A stretch of 63,777 nt of DNA from Saprospiraceae bacterium (GCA_020630495.1 JAHDBH010000008.1:1-63777); one strand, 5' to 3'; positions 15,850-26,295 are shown, counted from the first letter of the stretch. Made by a program: numbers and translations. Notes: generated by a model from the sequence alone, not told the origin.

Positions 15850-17790
15850 ATGATCAGCAAGCATATGGGAGAACAGAAAGTCACCAAGGTATCCAGTAAG
15901 AAGCACAGACAGCTGTTCGTGCAGCAATTGCTCAAGGATGTAAGCTCACTGGAGTATATGCTTGACAGTGAATGGTTTGACAATGACGTGACGCGCATAG
16001 GTGCGGAGCAGGAGATGACCATCGTAGATGCTAAGACACTCAAGCCATCACTGCGTGCGATGGAAGTCATCGAGAGCATGAAGGAATTTCCCTGGCTAGA
16101 GACGGAGCTTGCAAAATTTAATCTAGAGATCAATCTGGAACCTCAGGAGCTGCGCGGCGACTGCTTCAGCACCATGGCACGCGAGACATCTTACAAGATG
16201 AATACCATCGCTAAGCATGCTGCTGATCTCGGCATCAAGCCTATACTCACTGGTATACTTCCTACCTTGCGCAAGGATCATCTGCATCTAGACAATCTCA
16301 CGCCTATGAAGCGCTACAAGGCGCTCATGGAATCTATTAATGAGCAGCTCATCGGTAGCGATTATGAGCTGAAGATAGTGGGGATAGATGAGCTGAGACT
16401 GCGACACGACTCTCCTCTACTAGAGGCGGTCAATACAAGCTTCCAGGTGCATCTGCAGGTGTCTCAACACAATTTTGTCCAGATGTATAATCTGGCGCAG
16501 GTGCTCTGTGGTCCTATCATGGCAGCTGCGGCTAATAGCCCGCTGGTATTTGGAAGACGGCTGTGGCATGAGTCCAGGATCGCGATGTTTCAGCAAGCGC
16601 TGGATACAAGGACGGCTCAGTCACACCTCAGAGAGCGCAGCCCTCGAGTATCCTTTGGCAAGAAGTGGCTAGAAGACTCTGTGCTAGAGATCTACCGAGA
16701 GGATATCGCACGATTCCGTGTGCTGCTGAGTGCCGATGTGGAGGAAGACTCGCTGCAGATGATCAAGAAGAAGCTTGTGCCCAAGCTGCGCGCGCTGCAG
16801 GTGCACAACGGTACAGTATATCGCTGGAATCGCCCATGCTACGGCATCAGCCCCAATGGTAAACCACATCTACGAATAGAAAATCGGGTGTTCTCAGCAG
16901 GGCCTACGGTACAGGATGAGATTGCCAATTCGGCATTTTGGCTCGGAGCTATGTGTGGCATGGCTCAGGAAATTCCTGATGTGAGAAAGCTGATGAGCTT
17001 TGACGATGCTACAGATAATTTCATTAAATCAGCAAGATTTGGTATAGATACGGAGCTCAACTGGTTTGGTGAAAACAAGATTCCTGCCACGGAGCTGTGT
17101 CTTAATGAGCTATTGCCATTTGCCCGAAAGGGCCTAAAATCTCATGGTGTCAATCAAGACGATATAGATCACTACCTAGGTATCATACAGGAACGACTAG
17201 AAAATCACCAGACGGGGGCACGATGGATGCTGCGTGCTTATACCAGTCTGAAGAACAAAACTGGGGAAGATGAAGCGCGTGTAGTCCTCACCAGTGCACT
17301 AGCAGAGAACCAAATCAGCGATCTACCTGTACACAAGTGGCCGCTGCCCGAGCTCTCGGATCTCAAGTCCTACTCTACAAAAAATCTGCGTGTCAGCGAA
17401 GTGATGATCACTGACGTATTTACCGTGCAAGAGGACGAGATTCCCGAGCTAGTGGCGCGCATGATGGACTGGAATCACCTATATCACACGCCTGTAGAAA
17501 GCTCCAAGGGGCAGCTCATAGGTATGCTTGACGGACGAGTACTGCTCAAGTACTTTGTAGATAAGAAGCACTCACGTAGTAAGCGACTGACAACTGTGGG
17601 TGATCTGATGCAGCGCAGCCCTATCCATGTAGATCATGACGCGAGCGTGAAGGAAGCGGTACAGATCATGCGGCAAAACAGTATGGGCTGTCTACCAGTT
17701 ACTAAAGATGAGGAACTGGTGGGACTGGTGACGGAGTCGACTATCGTGAAGCTGAGTCATAGTCTGCTAGAGCGACTGGACAATCCATAG
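15850..17790 (+). CDS. GCS2-family glutamate-cysteine ligase-like protein fused to CBS domains
   Basis: About 646 residues. Residues 40-430 resemble the carboxylate-amine ligase/GCS2 fold: IGAEQEMTIVD at the start of the domain, NLEINLEPQ, and HLRIENRVFSAGPT. Such ATP-grasp-like enzymes join glutamate to cysteine or another amine. The last 130 residues carry a CBS pair (VSEVMITDVFTVQEDE, then VGDLMQRSPIHVDHDASVKEAVQIM...), a module that binds adenine nucleotides and usually regulates the attached enzyme. The actual amine substrate is not deducible. The frame also offers a GTG at 15841; the ATG at 15850 was preferred, and 15865 is possible. It contains mini-hairpin copy 5. Confidence 0.75.
   Translation: MISKHMGEQKVTKVSSKKHRQLFVQQLLKDVSSLEYMLDSEWFDNDVTRIGAEQEMTIVDAKTLKPSLRAMEVIESMKEFPWLETELAKFNLEINLEPQELRGDCFSTMARETSYKMNTIAKHAADLGIKPILTGILPTLRKDHLHLDNLTPMKRYKALMESINEQLIGSDYELKIVGIDELRLRHDSPLLEAVNTSFQVHLQVSQHNFVQMYNLAQVLCGPIMAAAANSPLVFGRRLWHESRIAMFQQALDTRTAQSHLRERSPRVSFGKKWLEDSVLEIYREDIARFRVLLSADVEEDSLQMIKKKLVPKLRALQVHNGTVYRWNRPCYGISPNGKPHLRIENRVFSAGPTVQDEIANSAFWLGAMCGMAQEIPDVRKLMSFDDATDNFIKSARFGIDTELNWFGENKIPATELCLNELLPFARKGLKSHGVNQDDIDHYLGIIQERLENHQTGARWMLRAYTSLKNKTGEDEARVVLTSALAENQISDLPVHKWPLPELSDLKSYSTKNLRVSEVMITDVFTVQEDEIPELVARMMDWNHLYHTPVESSKGQLIGMLDGRVLLKYFVDKKHSRSKRLTTVGDLMQRSPIHVDHDASVKEAVQIMRQNSMGCLPVTKDEELVGLVTESTIVKLSHSLLERLDNP
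17117..17133 (+). repeat. GAAA mini-hairpin element, copy 5
   Basis: CATTT then GCCC-GAAA-GGGC, perfect stem, within the GCS2-CBS gene on its coding strand (read PFARKGL). Confidence 0.8.
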
Positions 17791-17878
17791 CTTGGCCAAG
17801 AGTGATTAGCGATAATCTCATTAGCTTCGCACACATACTGATATGCAACGCACACACATACTTAAATTATAGAGATAT

Positions 17879-20140
17879 ATGGCATTTGACATAGAGATGA
17901 TCCGCAGTCGCTACGAGCAGATTGCAGACAAGATAGAAAAGATCCGATCTGTGATCGATCACCCACTCACGCTCACGGAGAAGATACTCTACGCGCACCT
18001 GCACCCTGAGTCTCCGCTACAGAGCTACGGGCGCGGTAAGGACTATGTGTTCTTTGCTCCAGACCGTGTGGCTATGCAAGATGCCACGGCTCAGATGGCT
18101 CTGCTACAATTCATGATGGCGGGTAAAGACAAAGTGGATGTGCCCTCTACAGTGCACTGCGATCACCTGATCCAAGCCAAGGTGGGAGCTGATACAGATC
18201 TCCAAGTAGCCAATGATCTCAACAAAGAGGTAACAGATTTTCTAGAGTCCGTATCTGATAAGTATGGAATCGGCTTCTGGGGTCCTGGAGCTGGTATCAT
18301 CCACCAAGTAGTCCTGGAGAACTATGCCTTTCCAGGTGGGATGATGATCGGTACAGACAGCCATACGCCCAATGCAGGCGGTCTCGGAATGGTAGCCATA
18401 GGTGTAGGTGGTGCGGATGCTGTCGATGTAATGGCCGGTATACCATGGGAACTCAAGATGCCTAAGCTCATAGGTGTGAAACTCACAGGTAAGCTCAGCG
18501 GGTGGTCAAGCCCAAAAGACGTAATCCTCAAGGTAGCGGGTATCCTTACGGTAAAAGGCGGTACAGGTGCTATAGTAGAGTACTTCGGAGAAGGTGCCAC
18601 CAGTATGTCCTGCACAGGAAAAGGCACGATCTGTAACATGGGCGCCGAGATAGGAGCGACTACATCGACATTTGGCTATGACGACAGCATGAAGCGCTAT
18701 CTGGAGTCTACTGGACGAGCAGATGTGGCAGCGGCAGCGGATCAGATCCGCGAGCACTTGACCGCAGATCCTGAGTGCTACGCCAATCCAGAAAAATACT
18801 TTGATCAGGTCATAGAAATAGATCTCTCCACGCTGGAGCCAGCTCTCAATGGACCTTATACGCCAGATCTATACACTCCTGTAAGCAAGATGAAAGAAGC
18901 GGCCGCTGCTAATGACTGGCCCACAGACCTAGAGTACTGCCTCATAGGCTCGTGTACTAACTCTAGCTATGAAGACATCAGTCGGGCAGCATCTATCGCT
19001 CGCCAGGCTAAGGAAAAGGGAATAGAGGCAAAGTCTCAGCTCACGGTGACTCCAGGATCTGAGCAAGTGCGATTTACCATAGAGCGTGACGGTCTCATAG
19101 ATGATCTTGAGAGCATGGGCGCCATGGTATTTGCTAATGCTTGTGGTCCATGTATAGGACAGTGGGCACGATTCAGCGACCCTAAGAATGCACCTAAGAA
19201 TAGCATCGTCCACTCATTTAACAGAAACTTCGCCAAGCGCGCTGATGGTGCGCCAGGCACACATGCCTTTGTTGCTAGTCCAGAGCTAGTAACAGCTATA
19301 GCACTCTCAGGCAAGCTAGGATTTAATCCACTCACGGATACGCTTACCACCAAAGATGGCAAAGAGGTCATGCTAGATCCACCTACTGGGTATGAGCTTC
19401 CGCCAAAAGGATTTGCCGTAGAAGATAATGGCTACAACGCTCCAGCCGAAGACGGATCTGGCATAGAAGTCGTGGTGTCTCCTACGAGTGAGCGACTACA
19501 GCTGCTGACGCCCTTTGAGCCACTTACACAGTCGCAGGTCACGGATATGCGCGTCCTTATCAAAGCAAAAGGAAAGTGTACTACAGATCACATATCCATG
19601 GCTGGACCATGGCTGGTCTATCGCGGTCACCTGGAAAATATCTCCAATAACTGCTACATAGGTGCCATCAATGCATTTAATGATAAAGCGAATACCGTGT
19701 ATAATGTAGAGCAAGGTGACTACATGGCTGTGCCCGATAGTGCTCGTCATTATCAGTCGCTTAATATAGGTACAGTAGTATTCGGTGAAGAGAACCTCGG
19801 TGAGGGATCATCTCGTGAACATGCAGCGATGGAGCCACGCTTCCTGGGTGTGCACGCCGTGATCGTGAAGAGCTTTGCACGTATCCATGAGACTAATCTG
19901 AAGAAGCAGGGAATGCTTGCGCTGACATTCGTGAACAAGGACGACTACGACCTTGTGCGTCAAGATGATAAAGTGAGCATCGTAGACTTCAGTGACTTTG
20001 CTCCTGGTAAGAATCTCACTGTGCGACTAGATCATGCAGATGGCAGTTCAGATACATTTGAGGTGTCACATACCTACAATGCCGCTCAGATAGGCTGGGT
20101 AGATGCAGGATCTGCACTCAATAAGATCAGAGGCTTGTAG
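17879..20140 (+). CDS. acn: Aconitate hydratase
   Basis: 753 residues, the length of Bacteroidota and mitochondrial-type aconitases. It interconverts citrate and isocitrate in the TCA cycle. The 4Fe-4S ligands are the Cys of [11 protein letters not shown] and the two of [10 protein letters not shown]. Other signatures are [13 protein letters not shown] and, in the C-terminal swivel domain, [22 protein letters not shown] at 17879. A palindrome CTTGGCCAAG lies immediately after the preceding gene's stop (17791-17800). A terminator follows the gene. Confidence 0.96.
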   Translation: MAFDIEMIRSRYEQIADKIEKIRSVIDHPLTLTEKILYAHLHPESPLQSYGRGKDYVFFAPDRVAMQDATAQMALLQFMMAGKDKVDVPSTVHCDHLIQAKVGADTDLQVANDLNKEVTDFLESVSDKYGIGFWGPGAGIIHQVVLENYAFPGGMMIGTDSHTPNAGGLGMVAIGVGGADAVDVMAGIPWELKMPKLIGVKLTGKLSGWSSPKDVILKVAGILTVKGGTGAIVEYFGEGATSMSCTGKGTICNMGAEIGATTSTFGYDDSMKRYLESTGRADVAAAADQIREHLTADPECYANPEKYFDQVIEIDLSTLEPALNGPYTPDLYTPVSKMKEAAAANDWPTDLEYCLIGSCTNSSYEDISRAASIARQAKEKGIEAKSQLTVTPGSEQVRFTIERDGLIDDLESMGAMVFANACGPCIGQWARFSDPKNAPKNSIVHSFNRNFAKRADGAPGTHAFVASPELVTAIALSGKLGFNPLTDTLTTKDGKEVMLDPPTGYELPPKGFAVEDNGYNAPAEDGSGIEVVVSPTSERLQLLTPFEPLTQSQVTDMRVLIKAKGKCTTDHISMAGPWLVYRGHLENISNNCYIGAINAFNDKANTVYNVEQGDYMAVPDSARHYQSLNIGTVVFGEENLGEGSSREHAAMEPRFLGVHAVIVKSFARIHETNLKKQGMLALTFVNKDDYDLVRQDDKVSIVDFSDFAPGKNLTVRLDHADGSSDTFEVSHTYNAAQIGWVDAGSALNKIRGL

Positions 20141-20169
20141 TATACATCTGCACGGAAAATAAATCTTTG

Positions 20170-20203
20170 AAGCAGCAGTGGCTTGTGCCCTGCTGCTTTT
20201 TTT
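20170..20203 (+). terminator. Rho-independent terminator of acn
   Basis: Nine-bp stem AAGCAGCAG/CTGCTGCTT (20170-20178, 20190-20198) followed by a T run to 20203. The loop contains CTTGTGCC, also found in the loop of the terminator at 12772. Confidence 0.8.
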
Positions 20204-20452
20204 GTGATGACCAGGTCCATAGGTATAGGCCTGATGCTGGGCAGGGTCTGCCATGCTGCAACTCCGCTTTCTTAGCGCGGTGCCTCTTGGTGATGGTAGG
20301 GCTCTGACGAGCAAATTAATACGTCTGGCGCTGAAATGACGATAGCACATTGCTGGGAGCTGAGGGATAAGGGAAAAGTTGGAGTCCTGATTTCATCGCT
20401 TTAAGACTCTCTAGCGTGCCTGCTATCTCACTGCTCCAGAAGCCAGGATCTC

Positions 20453-20543
20453 ATAATATGTAAAGTAGATAGTTGATAAAATGTAAAGTAAATCACTTAT
20501 AAAGTGTAAAGTGAATCACTCATAAAATGTAAAATCACTTATC
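20453..20543. repeat. Tandem 23-bp repeat, four units, upstream of the ATPase gene
   Basis: Units at 20453-20475, 20476-20498, 20499-20521 and a shortened 19-bp unit at 20522-20540. The consensus begins ATAAAATGTAAAGTAAATCA; units 2 and 3 are nearly identical. About two helical turns per unit would place repeats on one face of DNA, so cooperative binding of a regulator is possible. A near-match to the -7 box, TATCTTCG, sits at 20540-20547. There are no spacers, so it is not a CRISPR array. Confidence 0.7.
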
Positions 20544-20560
20544 TTCGTGCTGTGGAGTAC

Positions 20561-21808
20561 ATGCCGAGAATATCAGACCAAGAGATATCACGAAAGCTCG
20601 ATGCTTCAGGAGCAGTGCTGATACGAGGTGCCAAGGCATGTGGTAAGACCGAGTCTGCCAAGCAAGTAGCCAAAAGCGTATTGCAGGTAGATCAAAACGA
20701 ACAAGTAGAAATGCTCATGTCCGCAGCTCCTCAGAGATTGCTACAGGGAGATACACCAAGACTGATTGACGAATGGCAGATTCAACCTAAGCTATGGGAT
20801 TACATCAGGCACGAGGTGGATAGGAGGCGGACGACAGGTCAGTTCATCCTCACTGGGTCAGCTCAGCCTACAGAAGAGGCTACGATCCACTCTGGAGCAG
20901 GCAGATTCACGATAGTAGACATGCGGACTATGTCCTGGCAAGAGCTGGGCATATCCAAAGGTAAGATCAGCATGGGCGACTTGCTACGAGGCCACTTTAA
21001 TCAAGACGTGCACGACGAAAGCATATCACTGGAGCTGATCATTGAGCGAATGATCGTAGGAGGATTCCCAGCACTTACTGACAGAAATGTATCTCAGGCC
21101 AGGGAGATCAACCGCGCCTACGTAGACCTCCTCGCTGAGGTAGATATGAGCAGGGTATCTGATACAAAAAGGGATCCGATCAGAGTGAGAAACCTACTCA
21201 GATCACTGGCAAGAAATACGGCGACAGTGACCAGCATAAAAACCTTCAAAAAGGACATACAGGAAGTAGATGCTTCGGATATCTCGCGACCCACGATCTA
21301 TGACTACCTAGATACGCTAGAGAGACTCATGATTGTAGAGGATCAGCCAGCATGGAATACACATCTCAGATCCTCAGCTGCTCTCCGTAAATCTCCTAAG
21401 CGGCACTTTACTGATGTCAGCCTCGCAGTAGCAGCTTTGGGCGCTGACGAAGATGCGCTGCTCTCTGATTTGCGCTTTACTGGCTTCCTCTTTGAGTCTA
21501 TGGTCATCCATGATCTCAGAGTCTATGCACAGGCACACGATGCCAAGGTATTTCACTACCAAGATTCCAGCGGCCTAGAAGTCGATGCCATAGTACAGAA
21601 GTACGAAGGTCACTGGAGTGCATTTGAAATAAAACTAGGCACAGGACAAATAGAAGAAGCAGCGAGCAATCTGCTAAAGTTTCAATCCAAGCTAAACCCA
21701 AAAAAGGTAAAGGCGCCCATGTCTCTGAATGTAATTACAGGCACTGGCATCAGCTATCAGCGGAAGGATGGAATCAATGTGATTTCGGTGGCTTCGCTGG
21801 GGGTGTAG
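20561..21808 (+). CDS. AAA-family ATPase with DUF4143
   Basis: About 415 residues. The P-loop is RGAKACGKTES (near 23-33), Walker B LIDEWQ (near 71-76), and FILTGSA is the sensor-like strand. The C-terminal half matches DUF4143, ending with a restriction-endonuclease-like segment (FLFESMVIHDLR...GLEVDAIV...FEIKLG) that has the D/E-x-K spacing seen in the family. These ATPases are widespread, often in mobile or accessory DNA; their role is unresolved. The reading frame also has a GTG at 20552; the ATG at 20561 was taken because the likely promoter box overlaps the earlier one. A 23-bp repeat array lies directly upstream. Confidence 0.8.
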   Translation: MPRISDQEISRKLDASGAVLIRGAKACGKTESAKQVAKSVLQVDQNEQVEMLMSAAPQRLLQGDTPRLIDEWQIQPKLWDYIRHEVDRRRTTGQFILTGSAQPTEEATIHSGAGRFTIVDMRTMSWQELGISKGKISMGDLLRGHFNQDVHDESISLELIIERMIVGGFPALTDRNVSQAREINRAYVDLLAEVDMSRVSDTKRDPIRVRNLLRSLARNTATVTSIKTFKKDIQEVDASDISRPTIYDYLDTLERLMIVEDQPAWNTHLRSSAALRKSPKRHFTDVSLAVAALGADEDALLSDLRFTGFLFESMVIHDLRVYAQAHDAKVFHYQDSSGLEVDAIVQKYEGHWSAFEIKLGTGQIEEAASNLLKFQSKLNPKKVKAPMSLNVITGTGISYQRKDGINVISVASLGV

Positions 21809-22201
21809 GGGTGTGACTCGATTTAAATCTCGCACGCTACCTAGCTCATACTTAGAATTGCATATACTTCTGAAAGACACCACAAGTCCAATTATAATAT
21901 ATGAGCCCTTACATTGATCAACTGCACATTAGATCATTATTGCTTATGTATCTCGACGCTTTCGCGCAAATGTACCGGCGCCTCCAATATGGTTTTATCA
22001 ATTCGACATCAGCACTTTATTGTAGTGCAGCAGGAAAGAGGGCAACGCTTACAAAAACTCAAGAAGTCTTTACATTATATAATAGGTCCATACTTCATCA
22101 TGCACTACCTGATGATAGCGGTATTCTTTGGTACCACATTCTTAATTGAGAACCGAGTCGCAAAAGGCGACCATGGCATCAGTTGTATCAGAATATCAGC
22201 C
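21809..22201. other. Gene-poor AT-rich gap with one mini-hairpin
   Basis: The 393 bp contain mini-hairpin copy 6 at 21956-21972. A rightward frame from 21914 runs into the opposite gene, has atypical composition and no recognisable domain, and is not called. It could be decayed sequence. Confidence 0.5.
21956..21972 (-). repeat. GAAA mini-hairpin element, copy 6
   Basis: On the minus strand CATTT then GCGC-GAAA-GCGT; the outer pair is a G-T wobble. Outside any gene. Confidence 0.75.
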
Positions 22202-24520
22202 TTATATAGGCAAATTCAAAAGGTCTATCAAGAAGTCAGCATGCTCTGGCAAAAAATAGTAGTAGGCCTCTTCAGAGATCGATAGAGTATTTTCTCTGAA
22301 GAACTTCTTACCAGACTTGCTCAGATCAGCATGGACTTTGAGGATATTCATCATATTGATGGCACCAGGTACTATGGACACTTCCTCTCCCCCTACTGAG
22401 AAATATTCTAGGTGCTCCATTTTATCATAGCGAAAATCAGATATAGGGAAATCATCCTTTACTACGCTATATATAGCCGGATAGGCGTATGCCAATCCGT
22501 CATTGTCCTTAGTAAATTCCTTTGAATATTCTGATCGCGGTACAGTAGGTGAATAATATTTATCCACAGCTATCCTTATAGGCCCCAAGAACCTTGTGAG
22601 TTCACTCGATCCATTCATAAGTGTATTCACCATCACCGCACTATCTTGCTCTAGTCGTGATAGGTCTATGTCATAGGTATCGGCATTATCTCTTAAAAAG
22701 TTGATGAACTTAAGTTTTGCCTGACTGCCAACAAAAAGATCTTCATATCCATCCATAGGTCGGAGATAAGGTCCGAAGCTGTGAATGGATGAGAATATAT
22801 CTGGCTGATGCGGCACTGTCATATTGAGCCTAGCCATGACATCATAGACAAATTTGGTCATACCTTGTTGATAGATACGTCGATCATGAAAATCTAAGGA
22901 TGGAAATCGCTCGATTAAGTTGTCGTACTCGTAATCATCTAAATCACTGGACAAAAGATTCTCAGTAATGTAGAGATGATGGCCTTGAGGCAAACCATTA
23001 TCAGCAGCCACTTGATTTATCTTATTGATAATCTTGTTGTAGAACTCTTCATCATACTGGACATAGTCTCTACGCGGATAAGAATCTGTGGCCTCATCAT
23101 AGTCGCCATCATAGTCAATCGAGTAAAACTCATCTATAGGCATCTCGTGCGTGACACCACTACTTTGTATTACAATGTCAGTTTCCACTTGACTTACAGA
23201 CCACTCTACTGTCTGATCTCGAAAAGCATTATCGAGCATAGACCTGATTACTTCTACTAACTCGTCATCACCTAGAGACTTGCCGTCGGGTAAGACCGAC
23301 AGCACATCGAAGCGGTCATACCAATCATCTATACCTATCTCTCCGTTGATAAATTTTTGATCCAAGCCATTATTCTCATCAGAGAAGAAGCCGATCAGTC
23401 TACCATTATTTACGATCTGCTCTCGGCTTTCCTGATTTTGAAGATTATCATATATGGCAGCATATCGCAAGAGCTTAGATTTTTCATATGTATCCGTCGT
23501 GCGCCAGTAAGTTGTATCCTTGAGAATTACGGCCATAGAAGGGCTGTAAATAGACCACTTCTTAAAATCACTCACAACGTTTAATGGTCCTCGTCTGTCA
23601 AAGTAAGATTTTCCACTCATTCCTATACGCGAAAGCAATTCAATAATGACGGGTACATCTATATCGCTAGACTCACTAGAATAGCTGTCCACAATTTCTT
23701 TCTTCAAGTATCCATCGGCAACTATAGGCTCCAGTAGCTCTAAGTTTTTGCCCTGCGGCATATACTCTTCGAACGCCTTGCTTCTTTCATCGCGCCATTC
23801 AGAATATTCTGTATCACCCTCAGACAGATTGTCGACCAGCTCAGTCATGTTAGGTAAAACGTCAAAATCTGTCGACATATACTCAACATTTTTGATCTCT
23901 GGGTCAAAAGAGGTCATCTCATAGGTAAGCGAGAAGATGTCGATAGTCATATTCATGTAGAGGACAGTACCACTCTTTGCGAGATTGATCATGGATGAAG
24001 GTAATACTGCAGGCAAGTCCAGATCTTCTGTCACCACTAACTTTACTGTATCTACTTGGGGACCTACACAGGTATATTCCACCTGACTCAGACCAAATTT
24101 TTTCTCGTCTAGGGGAATTTTTGATACAATCTCTGCCTCAAAGAATGGCTCCGCCTCTGTAGAGTAAAGGCTATCTCTCGTGTATCCTATTCGACTCACT
24201 GAATATATCTGCCTCTTAATAAGATCTATATGAGTCAATACCGTGTCTGGTGTAATAAGTCCTGGCTCCACATATCTATAAACCACTATGTCTTTATCAA
24301 AAACTGCCGTGAATTCCGTATCAGACATTCTGCTCCTCATTTGCTCAAGTATGTCGGGATCAAGATCTTTATATTCAGGGATAAATTGCAGATCCGTCAT
24401 TTCCATGGTGAATTGACCTTGCTCAATTGACTTTTGAGCACACAACTCCACGCAAACAACAAAGAGAACTACAGTCAATGTAAATAATCTGGACTGGTAA
24501 GATTGAAACTTACTGATCAT
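22202..24520 (-). CDS. Large secreted protein of unknown function
   Basis: 772 residues. Residues 1-28 form a signal peptide (RLFTLTVVLFVVCVELCAQ). The rest is rich in Asp, Glu and Tyr with many short strands; I recognise no domain, no lipobox and no T9SS sorting signal at the C-terminus. Base composition is more AT-rich than the flanking aconitase and FTCD genes. ATG at 24520. It stands alone between two gaps of about 300-390 bp, so it is probably monocistronic. Possibly acquired or fast evolving. Confidence 0.65.
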   Translation of the reverse strand: MISKFQSYQSRLFTLTVVLFVVCVELCAQKSIEQGQFTMEMTDLQFIPEYKDLDPDILEQMRSRMSDTEFTAVFDKDIVVYRYVEPGLITPDTVLTHIDLIKRQIYSVSRIGYTRDSLYSTEAEPFFEAEIVSKIPLDEKKFGLSQVEYTCVGPQVDTVKLVVTEDLDLPAVLPSSMINLAKSGTVLYMNMTIDIFSLTYEMTSFDPEIKNVEYMSTDFDVLPNMTELVDNLSEGDTEYSEWRDERSKAFEEYMPQGKNLELLEPIVADGYLKKEIVDSYSSESSDIDVPVIIELLSRIGMSGKSYFDRRGPLNVVSDFKKWSIYSPSMAVILKDTTYWRTTDTYEKSKLLRYAAIYDNLQNQESREQIVNNGRLIGFFSDENNGLDQKFINGEIGIDDWYDRFDVLSVLPDGKSLGDDELVEVIRSMLDNAFRDQTVEWSVSQVETDIVIQSSGVTHEMPIDEFYSIDYDGDYDEATDSYPRRDYVQYDEEFYNKIINKINQVAADNGLPQGHHLYITENLLSSDLDDYEYDNLIERFPSLDFHDRRIYQQGMTKFVYDVMARLNMTVPHQPDIFSSIHSFGPYLRPMDGYEDLFVGSQAKLKFINFLRDNADTYDIDLSRLEQDSAVMVNTLMNGSSELTRFLGPIRIAVDKYYSPTVPRSEYSKEFTKDNDGLAYAYPAIYSVVKDDFPISDFRYDKMEHLEYFSVGGEEVSIVPGAINMMNILKVHADLSKSGKKFFRENTLSISEEAYYYFLPEHADFLIDLLNLPI

Positions 24521-24816
24521 AGGATGTATATTGATAATATTGATTTCAAAATGGTAAACTTACCAAATAGCTAGGACTATTCACTAACTGATGGCTTGAA
24601 TGAGTTTGTGCTGACTTTTGGGGTAATTATCTCGGGAAAGCTTAAGTAGGTAATAACTTCTAGCTAGATACAAGGTCATCAAATATACATCAATAAATAA
24701 TTTGTCTGACACAGTGACATGGCATATTACAGGACCAGTTGAGCACCTTGGCTGGCTAGACGATGATCTCTAAGGCAGATACCCGCTATTCCAAGCATAG
24801 CTGTATCTCAACTCGG

Positions 24817-26232
24817 TCAATAGCTTATCCTCACCAGGCTCACTCTCCCCTGTCGCTCACTGGGGATCACGATCTGATTAGCGCTGATCTGCATGCCATC
24901 TACAAATCGTAGCTGGAGTTCTTCGCTATCTGTAGTGAAGAGACTATTGCGCTCTGCACTGCCTGTAGTGGAAATGACATATTCGCTGACGGTATTTTCT
25001 TTTTTAATCTCATCATTGTAGATCAGGCGTATACTACTAGGATTTTCCATCACGAAGAAGGAGGAGTAGATTCCTCCGTCATCTTGAGAAAACTGCTTTT
25101 TGTGCAGGACATCACTCCATGCCAAGTCTCCCTGTCCGTCATAGCTCATGACGATGATATCTTCTACAAAGTAATCTACCCATGCGCCGCCACTCGCATT
25201 TCCTCCTACTGGAAATGTAGGACGTCGCGAGTATGTCTTAAATATCTCTGATAGGACGGTAAAGCCTCCATCACTTCGCGGAACTACCGTCTTGATTCGC
25301 AGTCCGTCTATGGACTTCTTGACCTTATTCTGCTGACCGTATACGGATCGCAACAGGCTGAGCTCAAACGGCTTTTCGATGAGATACTCCAGTTCTAAGT
25401 CAGAGTTGATACCAGCAGTCCAGTAGTAAGAGCTGCGCTGTTCCAGCTTATCAGAAGAGTAGCCGAATAGCTTCACCTCATCTGTCTGAGGATCCAGCGC
25501 ATAGATCACAGATGTAATCAGTATCTCACCTAGAGGGACTTCATTGTAGTCTAGGGCTGATCCCCCAGGAGATATCCTCAGTAATTCTATAATCGGCTCT
25601 CTGCGAGATATGGCGATACCTGATCTGCGGGTGATGATAGTCACCTGCCCTGATGGACTCACAAGTATAGACTGTAAGTCACTAGCGAGCCTACCTCTAT
25701 CAAACAAGATAGTCTCACGGTAATCGGTCGTAAAATCATCCAGATTAAATACTCCAATATGCATTTGCTTCTCTCCCTGAATTGCAGTAAGGGCTATGGT
25801 GCCTCGATCCTTGGACGGGTAGCCTACAAATGTGGGCGCCAGAAACAAGTCTGCGAGTCCTAGAATCATCGTAGAATCCTGCAATATGCCATACTGAGAA
25901 TATTTGTGTACACTCAGAGCGTGGACTTTATCGACCTTGTGTTGGAAAAATATGTAGACTTCTCCCTTGTATCCATAAGCCTCGACCACTCGGGCCCGTT
26001 TCTCGCTGAGATTCAGCTCGAGCGACTGTACATGCGTGTAGTTCTTATCAAATATCTCAAAGACCTGCTCGAGCTCCTTATCGCGCAGAATGATAGAATT
26101 AGCGGAGAGTTCACTGATGAGGTAATACGATCTATCGTTTCGCAACTGTATCTCGGGAGTTACCTCCAAAGATTGGCCAGTAGCGCTGATCGTGCACATA
26201 AGTGCTAGTAGTATGATTATCTGCTTTACCAT
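24817..26232 (-). CDS. Secreted protein of unknown function
   Basis: 471 residues with a clear signal peptide (MVKQIIILLALMCTISATGQ). The mature part reads as repeated beta segments of WD/YVTN-like character (for example IYVFFQH-type and LVSPSGQVTIITRR strands), which might form a beta-propeller; this is a guess from strand spacing. No T9SS C-terminal domain is present. ATG at 26232; 63 bp separate it from the downstream end of the degenerate kinase gene. Confidence 0.6.
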   Translation of the reverse strand: MVKQIIILLALMCTISATGQSLEVTPEIQLRNDRSYYLISELSANSIILRDKELEQVFEIFDKNYTHVQSLELNLSEKRARVVEAYGYKGEVYIFFQHKVDKVHALSVHKYSQYGILQDSTMILGLADLFLAPTFVGYPSKDRGTIALTAIQGEKQMHIGVFNLDDFTTDYRETILFDRGRLASDLQSILVSPSGQVTIITRRSGIAISRREPIIELLRISPGGSALDYNEVPLGEILITSVIYALDPQTDEVKLFGYSSDKLEQRSSYYWTAGINSDLELEYLIEKPFELSLLRSVYGQQNKVKKSIDGLRIKTVVPRSDGGFTVLSEIFKTYSRRPTFPVGGNASGGAWVDYFVEDIIVMSYDGQGDLAWSDVLHKKQFSQDDGGIYSSFFVMENPSSIRLIYNDEIKKENTVSEYVISTTGSAERNSLFTTDSEELQLRFVDGMQISANQIVIPSERQGRVSLVRISY

Positions 26233-26295
26233 GACCTCTTCTAGAAACGAAAGATACGATCTCTAGGGTATCTGTGGTGTATTTCAGCTCCAAGA

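Larger units (their letters stand above)
20141..20551. other. Intergenic region with terminator and 23-bp repeat array
   Basis: The 410 bp between aconitase and the DUF4143 ATPase holds the aconitase terminator at its left end and a four-unit tandem repeat at its right end. The middle (20210-20450) shows no gene I can support; reading frames there are short and lack recognisable motifs. Confidence 0.6.

Noticed and set aside
20453-20543. Repeat array as a CRISPR
   Set aside because: Units are directly adjacent with no unique spacers, and no cas gene is nearby.
21914-22285. 123-codon rightward frame
   Set aside because: Runs into the 3' end of the opposite secreted-protein gene, atypical composition, no recognisable domain; left as possible remnant.
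22560-22568. Exact DnaA box TTATCCACA
   Set aside because: Single copy inside a coding region; no cluster or AT-rich flank of note.
24680-24687. TATATTTG on the minus strand as promoter of the 772-residue gene
   Set aside because: About 160 nt from the start codon in an AT-rich stretch; chance match is likely.
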